Of a stretch of DNA of 64,000 nt, positions 7,532 to 16,099 are shown piece by piece (the stretch's first letter is position 1; the number at the start of each line of letters is the position of its first letter). The notes beneath the pieces are model-generated. The model saw nothing but the letters and a program-made list of their open reading frames with translations, was not told the origin of the DNA and made no database searches. Position numbers and translations under genes: made by a program. Origin of the DNA: Niastella sp. (GTDB lineage Bacteria > Bacteroidota > Bacteroidia > Chitinophagales > Chitinophagaceae); NCBI GenBank assembly GCA_017744515.1, contig JAGIBF010000002.1, positions 62,001-126,000 on the forward strand, given 5' to 3'.

Positions 7532-9601
7532 CTAAAACAACAGCAGCCTGCTTATGGCAGCTTTTACTTTTTCAGGATTAGGCAGTGCAGCTTGTTCGAG
7601 ATGCTGGTTCATAGGTATGGCCGGGATATATATTGTACCCAATATTTCTACAGGTGCATCAAGGCTGCGAAAGCAGTGACGGGATATACGCCCGGCCAGC
7701 GCTTCAGCAAAGGAGTTGTATTGTTGCTCTTCCGTTAGTACAAGGCATTTGCCGTGTTTTTCAACGGTGCTGTACACAAGCTTTTCATCCAATGGGTATA
7801 AAGTACGCAAATCAACGATCTCCACTTGTCCTGGAAAATGCGTTGCTGCGGCCTTTGCCCAATACACGCCCATACCATAAGTAATGACACAACAGGATTC
7901 TCCTTGTTTCACAGTTCGGTCGTCTGCGTGCAACACGATATTCCCTTTTCCCAGGGGTAATACGTAATCGCGGGACGGCTCAGTTGTTTTGGCGTCGTCG
8001 GTGCCGGGCACTTTGCTCCAGTAAAGTCCTTTGTGCTCCAGCATTACCACCGGATTGGGGTCCAGGAAAGCTGCCTTCATCAGTCCCTTCATGTCGGCTG
8101 CGTTTGAAGGATAGGCTATTTTGAGGCCTTTTATGGACAAAAGTGTAGTCTCTACACTACCACTATGATAAGGGCCACCACCACCGTAAGCACCAATCGG
8201 CACACGGATAACGGTTTGTACCGGATATTTTCCACAACTTAAGTAGCAGGATTTAGATATTTCTGTTACCAGTTGATTAAATCCCGGGTATATATAGTCT
8301 GCAAACTGAACTTCTACAATAGGTTTAAGCCCCACGGCACTCATGCCTACGGTGGACCCTATGATATAAGCTTCCTGGATGGCGGTATTGAATACGCGGT
8401 GGTCGCCGAACTGCTCAGCCAGCGTAGCTGCCTCCCGGAATACCCCCCCGAGGCGTCGGCCTACGTCCTGCCCGTACAAGATAGCTTCGGGATGATCTTC
8501 CATGATCTCGCGGATAGCAAACAAGGCCGCATCGACCATTACGATCTTGTTGTTGGAAGATGTTCCACTTCTGTTGCCCTTTTCCACGGTAACCGGCGTG
8601 GGCACAAACACAAAATCGCCAACGGTAGCTGGATCCGGCTCCGGAGCTTGCGCCGCCTGCTGGAACTGTTCGGCCACGGTTGCTGCAGCCTCTTGCTCTA
8701 TTTGAATAAGTTGTTCTTCTGCTATGCCTTTTTGTATCAGGTGTTGCCTGAGCCTGAGGACAGGATCGTTGGCCAGGTGCTTTTCCCAGTCTTCCGCCGT
8801 GCGGTAAAACTCTTTGCGCACACCACTGGTATGATGCCCCAGCAGCGGTACTTTTGCCTGCACCAGATAAGGAGTACGACGTTGCCGCACATATTGCACC
8901 ACGCGGCGCATGGTATCATAACTCTCTTCGAAATTGCTGCCATCGATACGCACCCTTTCCATGCCTGGGAAACCTGCAGCATAATCATAAGCGTCCATCA
9001 CACGCGCTTCCTCGGCGCTCACACTGATGCCCCAGCTATTGTCCTGCACCAGGTAGATGACAGGCAGCTTTTTCAATATCGCAAACTGAAAAGCCTCACT
9101 CACCTCTCCTTCCGTTATGCTGGCATCGCCCAACGAACAGATGACCACCGGCAATTCTCCGCAAGGCCCTTTTTTCAGGTTCGGCAATTGGGTGGCCTCC
9201 AGGTATTGTATTCCCTGCGCAATGCCTGTAGTGGGAATCACCTGCATACCTGTGGCGCTACTTTGATGGATGATACCCGGCTTGTCGGCCCCGCGGTAAT
9301 TGGGGTGTGAATAATATTCCCTGCCTCCGGTAAAGGGGTCGCCAGCTTTGGCCAACAGTTGCAGCATCAGCTCATAAGGAGTAAACCCCAAGCCCAGCAA
9401 AATGCTTTCATCACGGTAGTAAGGACTTATAAAATCGCAGGGTAATAATTGAAAAGCGGCAGCCAGCTGAATGGCCTCATGACCACGGGAAGTGGAATGC
9501 ACATATTTACACACTGTCCGGTTGGCCTCATAGGTCTGTGCCATTTGGCCGGCAGTACACATCAATCGATAAGCCTTCAGCAAGATATCTGGATGGATCA
9601 T
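7532..9601 (-). CDS. Fused 2-oxoacid dehydrogenase E1 (alpha plus beta)
   Basis: This 689-residue protein joins the alpha and beta subunits of a thiamine-diphosphate 2-oxoacid dehydrogenase E1, most like the branched-chain/2-oxoisovalerate type, which decarboxylates 2-oxoacids and passes the acyl group to E2 lipoate. The alpha half spans about 1-325, with the ThDP motif GDASITEGEVSEAF near residue 157 and NSWGIS closing it. A Gln/Ala/Pro-rich linker follows, then the beta half from about 350, with ILYGQDVGRRLGGVF and the C-terminal transketolase-like domain (VEIVDLRTLYPLD). The fused form is common in Bacteroidota. ATG at 9601 is preferred over an upstream TTG at 9610. No E2 or E3 gene lies nearby, so it must work with distant partners. 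Confidence 0.92.
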   Translation of the reverse strand: MIHPDILLKAYRLMCTAGQMAQTYEANRTVCKYVHSTSRGHEAIQLAAAFQLLPCDFISPYYRDESILLGLGFTPYELMLQLLAKAGDPFTGGREYYSHPNYRGADKPGIIHQSSATGMQVIPTTGIAQGIQYLEATQLPNLKKGPCGELPVVICSLGDASITEGEVSEAFQFAILKKLPVIYLVQDNSWGISVSAEEARVMDAYDYAAGFPGMERVRIDGSNFEESYDTMRRVVQYVRQRRTPYLVQAKVPLLGHHTSGVRKEFYRTAEDWEKHLANDPVLRLRQHLIQKGIAEEQLIQIEQEAAATVAEQFQQAAQAPEPDPATVGDFVFVPTPVTVEKGNRSGTSSNNKIVMVDAALFAIREIMEDHPEAILYGQDVGRRLGGVFREAATLAEQFGDHRVFNTAIQEAYIIGSTVGMSAVGLKPIVEVQFADYIYPGFNQLVTEISKSCYLSCGKYPVQTVIRVPIGAYGGGGPYHSGSVETTLLSIKGLKIAYPSNAADMKGLMKAAFLDPNPVVMLEHKGLYWSKVPGTDDAKTTEPSRDYVLPLGKGNIVLHADDRTVKQGESCCVITYGMGVYWAKAAATHFPGQVEIVDLRTLYPLDEKLVYSTVEKHGKCLVLTEEQQYNSFAEALAGRISRHCFRSLDAPVEILGTIYIPAIPMNQHLEQAALPNPEKVKAAISRLLLF

Positions 9602-9756
9602 AACAAGCAACGGTATTATAAATAGCCAATAAACTGCGCAAAAATATAAAAGTTGAACAACTGTTAGTAAGTATTTCAGGAACTTAACCAGACACTTTAG
9701 TCCTCAATCATAAAAAATGGGTGCCCCCTCGCTGTGACAGCTGGCCATACACGAAA

Positions 9757-9784
9757 AAAGCCGTCCCAAAAATGGAACGGCTTT
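9757..9784 (-). terminator. Intrinsic terminator after the FAH-family gene
   Basis: The stem AAAGCCGT / ACGGCTTT, extended by CCA/TGG across one mismatch, is followed on the minus strand by a T-run (plus-strand A-run at 9754-9759). It lies about 20 bp past the stop at 9804. Confidence 0.75.
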
Positions 9785-9803
9785 CTGTATGAAGTATGTT
9801 ACT

Positions 9804-10415
9804 TTATTTAATCTCTACGCTCAGCAGGCTATCATCTTCGATAAACCCTTCCAGTTCGTCGCCTACCACACACTCGCCTACACCGGCAGGTGTTCCGGTA
9901 AATACGAGGTCTCCGATGTTTACAGAGAAGTAGTTGGAAATGTATGCCACTACTTTATCGAAGTTGTTGATCATCAAGTTGGAATTACCCTGCTGCACCA
10001 ATTCTTTGTTTTTATACAAACAGAAATTGATGTCTTTTTTATTTTTCACGTTTTGCAGGGGAATCCATTTACCGATCACAGCTGAGTTATCCCATGCTTT
10101 GGCTTTTTCCCAGGGAAGCCCTTTTTCTTTAAGTTCATTTTGGATATCACGTGCTGTGAAGTCGATGCCGACAGTTACGGCATCATAGTATTTGCTGGCA
10201 AAGCGGTCTTGTATGTATTTACCATTTTTGGAAATACGCAATACCAATTCGCATTCGTAATGCAATTCGTTTGTAAACTCGGGATAATAAAATGGCGTAT
10301 GTGCCTGTAGTAAAGCACTCTTGGGTTTCATAAAAATGATAGGTTCGTCAGGAACCTCGTTACCCAATTCTTTTGCGTGAGCCACATAATTACGGCCTAC
10401 ACAGAAAATTTTCAT
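9804..10415 (-). CDS. Fumarylacetoacetate hydrolase family protein
   Basis: The 203-residue protein is a compact FAH-family enzyme. These hydrolyse or decarboxylate C-C bonds in 2-oxo-4-diacids such as acylpyruvates, using a divalent metal. The metal-binding acids are visible in ELHYECELVLRI (about 51-62) and in GIDFTARDIQ (about 83-92), and the family C-terminal motif appears as GDLVFTGTPAGVGE. The length suits the single-domain acylpyruvase/fumarylpyruvate-type members rather than full FAH of tyrosine breakdown. ATG at 10415 is chosen; the TTG codons just upstream are not needed. The exact substrate cannot be inferred from the neighbours, and a hairpin ends the transcript at 9757-9784. Confidence 0.9.
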   Translation of the reverse strand: MKIFCVGRNYVAHAKELGNEVPDEPIIFMKPKSALLQAHTPFYYPEFTNELHYECELVLRISKNGKYIQDRFASKYYDAVTVGIDFTARDIQNELKEKGLPWEKAKAWDNSAVIGKWIPLQNVKNKKDINFCLYKNKELVQQGNSNLMINNFDKVVAYISNYFSVNIGDLVFTGTPAGVGECVVGDELEGFIEDDSLLSVEIK

Positions 10416-10561
10416 ACTCAACAAAGGGTTTAACTGAGATAATTGTTTTCAAGTTTCATAGCCTGGAAAGGCAGGGGGTACAGGTTCACAGGAATATTAG
10501 ATGCTGAAATATAATACCCGGATGGATACTATTGGCGAAAATAAAGATTGAAATTAACAAA

Positions 10562-11140
10562 TCATAGTGGAAACTCCAATTTATTCGCCTCATTCATAGT
10601 CCTTTCGATACCAATAGTGACGAAGCTTTCAATGATTCCGACACATTTCTCCACCTTTTGTTGAACTATTGGTAATTCTATATTATCCCATCGTCCCAAT
10701 ACAAAATCCACTTGTCTTCCTTTGGGAAAATTATTCCCGATTCCGAACCGCAAGCGTGGATATTTGTCTGTCAAGAGGGTCTCGCGAATACTTGTGAGAC
10801 CATTATGACCAGCATCACTACCCGAAGGACGCAGACGTATCTTAGATAAAGTCAATGCCAGGTCATCAAGCACTACCAGTACATTCTCCAACTGGATCTT
10901 CTCTTTATCCATCCAATACTTTACTGCTTTACCGCTAAGATTCATGTAGGTGGTCGGCTTGACAATTATCAATTGTTTGCCTTTCCACTTCACCTCAGCT
11001 ATCTCTGCCAGCCTGTCTACTCTAAAAAAGGTGCCATGTTTCCTGGCCAACGCATCGGCAATATCGAACCCGATATTATGACGGGTACCGGCGTAATCAG
11101 GTCCTATGTTTCCCAAACCAACGATCAGGAACTTTGACAT
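10562..11140 (-). CDS. pth: Peptidyl-tRNA hydrolase
   Basis: The enzyme releases tRNA from peptidyl-tRNA that falls off the ribosome. The 192-residue length and the family motifs fit: FLIVGLGNIGPDYAGTRHNI at the N-terminus with the catalytic His of GTRHNIGF, KPTTYMNLSG near residue 61, and the GHNGL motif in SDAGHNGLTSI. It follows rplY on the same strand, the classic prs-rplY-pth order, but a terminator at 11215-11240 separates it from rplY, so it may have its own promoter or depend on read-through. Confidence 0.97.
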   Translation of the reverse strand: MSKFLIVGLGNIGPDYAGTRHNIGFDIADALARKHGTFFRVDRLAEIAEVKWKGKQLIIVKPTTYMNLSGKAVKYWMDKEKIQLENVLVVLDDLALTLSKIRLRPSGSDAGHNGLTSIRETLLTDKYPRLRFGIGNNFPKGRQVDFVLGRWDNIELPIVQQKVEKCVGIIESFVTIGIERTMNEANKLEFPL

Positions 11141-11214
11141 GGAAAAAGTAGTTAAAAAAAGGTGTACGACCTATACTCACAAAGTAGTATTCATACAATA
11201 TCGGAAGGATAAAA

Positions 11215-11240
11215 AAAGCCCGGAAGGGATACCGGGCTTT
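11215..11240 (-). terminator. Intrinsic terminator after rplY
   Basis: The perfect stem AAAGCCCGG / CCGGGCTTT with an 8-nt loop is followed on the minus strand by seven T (plus-strand A-run from 11211). It lies 26 bp past the rplY stop. Confidence 0.85.
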
Positions 11241-11266
11241 GCTTATATAGATAATAAATCTAATTA

Positions 11267-11911
11267 TTATTTCTTTGCAGCCGGTTTTGCAGCAGCAGCG
11301 GCGGCAGGTTTTGCAGCGGCAGCAGCAGCTGGCTTAGCAGCAGGTGCAGCAGCTTCTTCCTGTTTCAGCTGACGTGTCATTACTATGGAAGCGATAGGAA
11401 TACGAGGTGAGTTGAGGATCTCGTAATTGTCCGCTACTACATCTTCTACACGGATGTTGGCGTTGAGCTCCAGGTTAGTAAGGTCCACTTCAATATTCTC
11501 CTTCAGGAATTTAGGAAGGGTCTTGATCTTCAGCGACTTGATCTTGGTGATCAGTTTACCACCAGCTTTTACACCAGCAGCAGATCCTGTGAACTTCAGC
11601 GGAATAGTAGCAATAACAGGTCTGTCTTCTACCAGCTCCAGGAAGTCGATGTGTGCCAGCGCATCAGTAACAGTGTCAAACTGAAGATCCTTCAGGATGC
11701 ACTGGTAGCTTTTACCGTCAACCTTGATATCTGCCAATAAGAATTCAGGCGTATACACGAGCGACTTAAAAGCCAACACAGGAGCAGCAAAGTTGATCTC
11801 CTGTGAACCGCCGTAGATTACACCGGGTACCAGACCCTGAGAGCGGAGTTGGCGGGCGGCTTGTTTCCCGGTTCCGGTCCTCAGTTGGCCTTCGATTGTA
11901 ATTGATTTCAT
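11267..11911 (-). CDS. rplY: 50S ribosomal protein L25, general stress protein Ctc type
   Basis: L25/Ctc binds 5S rRNA in the large ribosomal subunit. The N-terminal 95 residues are the L25 beta-barrel (ITIEGQLRTGTGKQAARQLR, then GVIYGG), followed by the Ctc/TL5 C-terminal beta domain to about residue 185. The last ~30 residues are a low-complexity tail with three AAAAKPA-like units ending in KK. Ala/Pro/Lys tails are seen in L25 proteins of Bacteroidota, and their length varies between strains. It lies 56 bp after prs and is likely co-transcribed with it. Confidence 0.96.
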   Translation of the reverse strand: MKSITIEGQLRTGTGKQAARQLRSQGLVPGVIYGGSQEINFAAPVLAFKSLVYTPEFLLADIKVDGKSYQCILKDLQFDTVTDALAHIDFLELVEDRPVIATIPLKFTGSAAGVKAGGKLITKIKSLKIKTLPKFLKENIEVDLTNLELNANIRVEDVVADNYEILNSPRIPIASIVMTRQLKQEEAAAPAAKPAAAAAAKPAAAAAAKPAAKK

Positions 11912-11967
11912 TGTATTTGTAATTAAAGTTTTCTCTTACTTGTTTGAACCAGTGCAAAACATTTAGC

Positions 11968-12918
11968 TTATAAACCTCTTCGCTGGCTGTGTATGAACAA
12001 TCCCGTGATACTCCTGTTCTCGAAAGCATTGCGGATTGCTACTGCAAACAACTCTGCTACACTCAACACTTTGATCTTCGAGATCTTTTGCTTCAGTGGT
12101 ATAGTATCACAAACCACCATTTCCTCCAACACACTATTCTCTATATTCGAATAAGCGTTGCCGCTTAATACCGGGTGGGTACATAAAGCTCTTACGCTTC
12201 GGGCTCCCTTATCTTTCAACAACCCTGCAGCCTTGGCAAGGGTGCCTCCGGTATCGCAAATGTCATCGATCAGTACTACATCACGATCAGTAACATCCCC
12301 GATCACCACCATGCTCGCAATTTCGTTGGCCCGTTTACGGTGTTTATCACAGATCACCATTTCAGCATTGAAATAACTGGCAATCTCACGTATCCTGTTG
12401 GCACTTCCCACGTCGGGGGCCGCAAAGGTAAGGTTTTCCAGTTGAAGTTGTTGAATGTAAGGAATAAATATAGCCGAGCTATCCAGGTGGTCCACAGGGA
12501 TGTCAAAGTACCCTTGTATCTGGGGCGCATGTAAGTCCATGGTAATCACCCTGTCGGCGCCCGCTGCCACCAGCATGTTGGCGATCATTTTGGAACCGAT
12601 GGCTACCCTGGGTTTGTCCTTCCGGTCCTGCCGGGCATATCCATAATAAGGAATAACCGCTACCACTTTATAGGCGGAAGCACGGCGAGCAGCGTCGATC
12701 ATCAGCAACAACTCCAGCAGATTCTCAGCTGGCGCAAAAGTGCTTTGGATCAGGAATACCATGTCGCCACGGATGCTTTCCTGGAAAACAGGCTGTATTT
12801 CCCCGTCACTAAATTTTGAAATTGTAATTTTTCCTAATGTAATCCCGTATTTTCGGGCGATTTTTTCGGCCAGGTATTGTGATCCTGTACCGGAGAAGAC
12901 CTTGACATTCGTTTGCAT
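11968..12918 (-). CDS. prs: Ribose-phosphate pyrophosphokinase
   Basis: The enzyme makes PRPP from ribose 5-phosphate and ATP, feeding nucleotide, histidine and tryptophan synthesis. The 316-residue length is typical. Visible signatures are the N-terminal FSGTGSQYLAEKIA, the catalytic loop region PYYGYARQDRK near residue 97, TMDLHAPQIQGYFDIPVDHL, and the PRPP-binding motif RDVVLIDDICDTGGT near residue 215. It is the first gene of a prs-rplY unit. Confidence 0.97.
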   Translation of the reverse strand: MQTNVKVFSGTGSQYLAEKIARKYGITLGKITISKFSDGEIQPVFQESIRGDMVFLIQSTFAPAENLLELLLMIDAARRASAYKVVAVIPYYGYARQDRKDKPRVAIGSKMIANMLVAAGADRVITMDLHAPQIQGYFDIPVDHLDSSAIFIPYIQQLQLENLTFAAPDVGSANRIREIASYFNAEMVICDKHRKRANEIASMVVIGDVTDRDVVLIDDICDTGGTLAKAAGLLKDKGARSVRALCTHPVLSGNAYSNIENSVLEEMVVCDTIPLKQKISKIKVLSVAELFAVAIRNAFENRSITGLFIHSQRRGL

Positions 12919-13010
12919 ACCGCGTAGATGTGCGGCGAAGATATAACGAAGAACAGGGATTTAAGAACCCATAAACAGGAAATATTTTATACCCCAATGT
13001 GCTCAAAACC

Positions 13011-13057
13011 ATATCCTGATATAGCCGGACAAAATGTCGTCGGCCACATCAGGATAT
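13011..13057. repeat. Intergenic inverted repeat
   Basis: The arms ATATCCTGAT (13011-13020) and ATCAGGATAT (13048-13057) are perfect, and an inner GCCG/CGGC pair strengthens the hairpin. It lies between the prs start and a small membrane-protein gene, and may end the transcript of the latter. No strong T-run follows on either strand. Confidence 0.6.
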
Positions 13058-13113
13058 AGCGGTAAACAAGCCCGGGGTACCGGGTCTGTCAGTCAGATTA
13101 TAGACGCCAGAGA

Positions 13114-13332
13114 TTATTTGGTCACTGTCAACAAAACCTGCTTACCATTAGCCGGGGCTATTTTTTCGGTAGGTGCATCATTCTTACGCACGATCGAGGT
13201 TTTGGGATTGAATACGTGGAAGATGGCCGAGCATATAAATATGGAGAAGAAAAGAGCTACGAAATACATGCCGACACAGAACAAGAACGGCTGATAGCCG
13301 CCGATTGCTAAAAAGGTTGTTTTCCGTTTCAT
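13114..13332 (-). CDS. Small single-pass membrane protein of unknown function
   Basis: The 72-residue frame has a basic start (MKRK), one hydrophobic helix at about 17-42 and a polar tail rich in Lys, Ala and Pro. I do not recognise a family. Coding status is supported by the clear membrane-protein pattern, its own ATG, and the lack of any competing gene between prs and radC. The arrangement suggests one inner-membrane helix with a short soluble tail. An overlapping frame (13184-13390) shows no such pattern and was left out. Confidence 0.5.
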   Translation of the reverse strand: MKRKTTFLAIGGYQPFLFCVGMYFVALFFSIFICSAIFHVFNPKTSIVRKNDAPTEKIAPANGKQVLLTVTK

Positions 13333-13458
13333 GGGGATTCTGGATTAAAAGGTCTGTAAAGGATTGGATTTTCTTTAACAATAACGACAAACTGGTAATG
13401 CTTATTACACGTTGCCGGTACTATTATCAAGGCGAAAATTAACAGTTACTATTAATAC

Positions 13459-14151
13459 ATGCAAGCGAAAAATTACCCCATCAAAAAATGGGCAAAAGAT
13501 GATCGGCCCCGTGAAAAAATACTTAGCAAAAACACGATGCACCTCAGCAATTCAGAGCTGTTGGCCATCCTCCTGCAACATGGCATCAAGGGAAAATCGG
13601 CTGTAGAGCTTGCCCAGGACATTATGAATGTTGGCGGCAATAACCTGAACAATCTTTTCAAACTGACTATCAATGATTTAAAGTCCATCAAGGGAGTTGG
13701 TAACGCCAAAGCTGCTACTATTATGGCGGCCCTGGAGCTGGGGCGCCGACGCAATGCCCTGGAATCGTTTGACAAGTCGATCGTAAACAATAGCCGGGAT
13801 GTGGCCGCCTACCTGCGTACGCTGCTGAGAGACCAGCCTGCCGAGGTATTTGCCGTATTGTACCTGAGCCAATCCAACCGGATCAGGTTCTTTCATATTC
13901 TTAGTCAGGGAGGTATTACAGGCACTGTCGCCGATCCACGGCTGATCGTCAAAAAAGCGCTGGACGTAAATGCGCTCCATCTTATTCTTTGTCACAATCA
14001 CCCATCGGGCAATCTGCAGCCCAGCCAGGCCGACCAGCTGCTCACACACAAGATCAAAGATGCAGCGCGCTTATTCGACATAAGCGTACTGGACCACATC
14101 ATCGTAAGCGAGGAAGGGTACTACAGCTTTGCTGATGAAGGAAACTTATGA
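13459..14151 (+). CDS. radC: RadC family JAB/MPN-domain protein
   Basis: The 230-residue protein has the full RadC layout: an N-terminal helix-hairpin-helix region (about 20-90, LKSIKGVGNAKAATIMAALE) and a JAB1/MPN-type domain (about 105-228) with the metal motif HNHPSGNLQPSQAD and an upstream catalytic-type Glu. Despite the old name it is not established as a recombination factor; these proteins are predicted metal-dependent enzymes of uncertain role and often travel with mobile DNA, though a full-length chromosomal copy is normal. It stands alone on the plus strand between two minus-strand genes. Confidence 0.93.
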   Translation: MQAKNYPIKKWAKDDRPREKILSKNTMHLSNSELLAILLQHGIKGKSAVELAQDIMNVGGNNLNNLFKLTINDLKSIKGVGNAKAATIMAALELGRRRNALESFDKSIVNNSRDVAAYLRTLLRDQPAEVFAVLYLSQSNRIRFFHILSQGGITGTVADPRLIVKKALDVNALHLILCHNHPSGNLQPSQADQLLTHKIKDAARLFDISVLDHIIVSEEGYYSFADEGNL

Positions 14152-14198
14152 TCCGGAATTTCTAACGCTGAACGCCCGATTCCCGACGCTGAACTGTA

Positions 14199-14513
14199 TT
14201 AGGCCTGTGCAGTAGGACCGCCAAAATTCATGGGCAGCTGTACTTCTTCCAGATCCTGTATTTTACCGTTGAGCGTTTCGAAACGGGTTACGTTTTCTGT
14301 GAGGGCTTTCATGAAACGTTTGGCGTGCTGCGGTGTAAGGATGATGCGTGATTTCACTTTGCTCTTAGGTGTACCAGGCATTACGTTCACAAAATCTATT
14401 ACAAACTCTGCATGTGAATGTGTAATAATAGCCAGGTTGGCATAAACCCCTTCGGCTATCTCTTCACTGATCTCTATATTAAGCTGGTTCTGTTGCTGAT
14501 TTCCATTATCCAT
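14199..14513 (-). CDS. DUF3467 family protein
   Basis: This 104-residue protein belongs to the DUF3467 family of small conserved bacterial proteins. Typical features are the start IEISEEIAEGVYANLAIIT, the central HSHAEFVIDFVNVMPG and the SRIILTPQHAKRF segment. It has no signal peptide or membrane helix, so it is cytosolic. The function is unknown. It ends 48 bp from the radC stop in convergent orientation. Confidence 0.88.
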   Translation of the reverse strand: MDNGNQQQNQLNIEISEEIAEGVYANLAIITHSHAEFVIDFVNVMPGTPKSKVKSRIILTPQHAKRFMKALTENVTRFETLNGKIQDLEEVQLPMNFGGPTAQA

Positions 14514-14575
14514 TACCTATGATATTAGGCTGTAAAAGTAGGATAGTTTATTGGAAATCTACACCGTACAAAACA

Positions 14576-14603
14576 AATGCCCGGATGATGTCAACCGGGC
14601 ATT
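14576..14603 (-). terminator. Intrinsic terminator after SusD-like gene 14628
   Basis: The stem AATGCCCGG / CCGGGCATT with a 10-nt loop is followed on the minus strand by TGTTTTGT. It would end the third SusCD transcript. Confidence 0.7.
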
Positions 14604-14627
14604 CGTAATGATAGTTTCTTACCTACG

Positions 14628-16067
14628 TTAATCTTTATCCCACCATATTTTACCGTAATTGTCATCCGTTCCACCCAGCCGCTGTACGGCGGCTTTGTAA
14701 TTCACCCCATTGATGGAGCTTTCCTGCGTAGGGTAGCCCTGGCGCGTAGGGATACCGCGGGGGTCGATGGCATCCACAGCAGCAGTGAGTGTTGGGAAAC
14801 CAGTTCTTCTCCAATCAGCCCAGGATTCATAACCATTAAGGTAAAGGTGAACCCATTTTTCTGTCATGATAGATTTGTAACCGTTAGCCGGTGTATAAGT
14901 TACACCTGCCTGTGTTTTGTAGTTATCGAAAGCAGCCTGATTGAATACACCGTAGAATCTCCAGGAAGCCTCGATGGCATTGTAATAATGGGTTTCTGCA
15001 ACTGCATCACCGCCGGCAAGATAACCAACTTTAGCCCCTTCGGCCATGGCAAATAATACCTGCGCATAAGAATAGATAGTAGCAGGCGAACCTTGTGCTC
15101 TGAAATAATCGCCGATACGGCTATAAACAGCGGGAATGTTGATGGCTACGTTCCTGCCGTAAGGCAATCCAACGATAGCACCTCCGGCTAATGACTCTGC
15201 ATATACCTTTAAACGCGGATCATTTTTAGGCGCCATATAATCTGTCATCGTAGTACTGATAGCAAAGTCATTACGGTTGCTGACAGAATAGTTGTTGTAC
15301 CAGGGGTTGTAGTTGTTGGGATCGCCGGCAATGTATTTATACTTAATGTCTTCGCCGCTGGCGATAACTCCATCCGCAAGCGCTGCTTCAAATTCTGTTT
15401 TGCCTTTGGCGAAATCGATCTTGGTGAGGCGCAACGCCATCATCAGGCGCGTGGTAGCTGCAAACTTTTTCCACATAGCCATATTACCATTGAGCAGGAT
15501 ATCCCCTACTACTCCTTTCTCAGCTGGTTTGATCAATGCAGCGGCATCTTTCAGCTCCTTGAAGAGAGCCGTATAAATATCCTGCTGTTTGTCATAAGCA
15601 GGCGTAAAAGAGCCGGCGCCTTTCAACGATTCAGTATAAGGAATATCACCCCAACGATCGGTCAACCACCAGAAGAAGTAAGCTTTCAGGATACGTGCTA
15701 CAGCCAATTGGTTGTCAGTAGATCCATTGATGTTTGGTGCAGCGAAAGTTCCCTTCGTAGCCTCATCTGTATTGTATTCTACGATCTTTTGCAGATCGAA
15801 CAGTGGGCCAGTATAGAAGGAAGCGAAATCAAAGTTACGCGCATTGTAAAGTGAGCCACCGGGATAGGGCCCTTCAGACAAGTATTGCACGTAGAAGTTG
15901 CCCGTATTGTTACCAAAGGCAGTACCCGGAAGGTTTTGCAGCACGTTGGTCAACAATCCCCTTGTTGACGGTTGCGATAATACGGTGGGAGATACGTTTG
16001 TGTCCTTGAACTTGTTGCAACCAGCCAACACAGCTATTGTAACAAGTAATACAAATATTCTTTTCAT
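14628..16067 (-). CDS. SusD-like_2 family nutrient-binding lipoprotein (pair A)
   Basis: The 479-residue protein starts MKRIFVLLVTIAVLAGC, a lipoprotein signal with Cys 17. It is of the SusD-like_2 class, recognisable from FKDTNVSPTVLSQPSTRGLL, the FFWWLTDRWGDIPYTESLKG block near residue 135, and the C-terminal YESWADWRRTGFPTLT. It follows SusC 16100 by 32 bp and works with it as the surface lid. Similar proteins lie at 20601 and 25640, so this is one of three tandem paralogues. No degradative enzyme is present to point to a substrate. Confidence 0.93.
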   Translation of the reverse strand: MKRIFVLLVTIAVLAGCNKFKDTNVSPTVLSQPSTRGLLTNVLQNLPGTAFGNNTGNFYVQYLSEGPYPGGSLYNARNFDFASFYTGPLFDLQKIVEYNTDEATKGTFAAPNINGSTDNQLAVARILKAYFFWWLTDRWGDIPYTESLKGAGSFTPAYDKQQDIYTALFKELKDAAALIKPAEKGVVGDILLNGNMAMWKKFAATTRLMMALRLTKIDFAKGKTEFEAALADGVIASGEDIKYKYIAGDPNNYNPWYNNYSVSNRNDFAISTTMTDYMAPKNDPRLKVYAESLAGGAIVGLPYGRNVAINIPAVYSRIGDYFRAQGSPATIYSYAQVLFAMAEGAKVGYLAGGDAVAETHYYNAIEASWRFYGVFNQAAFDNYKTQAGVTYTPANGYKSIMTEKWVHLYLNGYESWADWRRTGFPTLTAAVDAIDPRGIPTRQGYPTQESSINGVNYKAAVQRLGGTDDNYGKIWWDKD

Positions 16068-16099
16068 ACACTTTTCAATTAGTTGTTAGTAATCAGAGA

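Noticed and set aside
8273..9310. 345-codon plus-strand ORF
   Set aside because: It lies antisense to the clearly conserved E1 dehydrogenase, has no recognisable domain, and its length is explained by the codon bias of the real gene.
11766..12029. 87-codon minus-strand ORF bridging prs and rplY
   Set aside because: It overlaps two conserved genes in another frame and has low-quality sequence.
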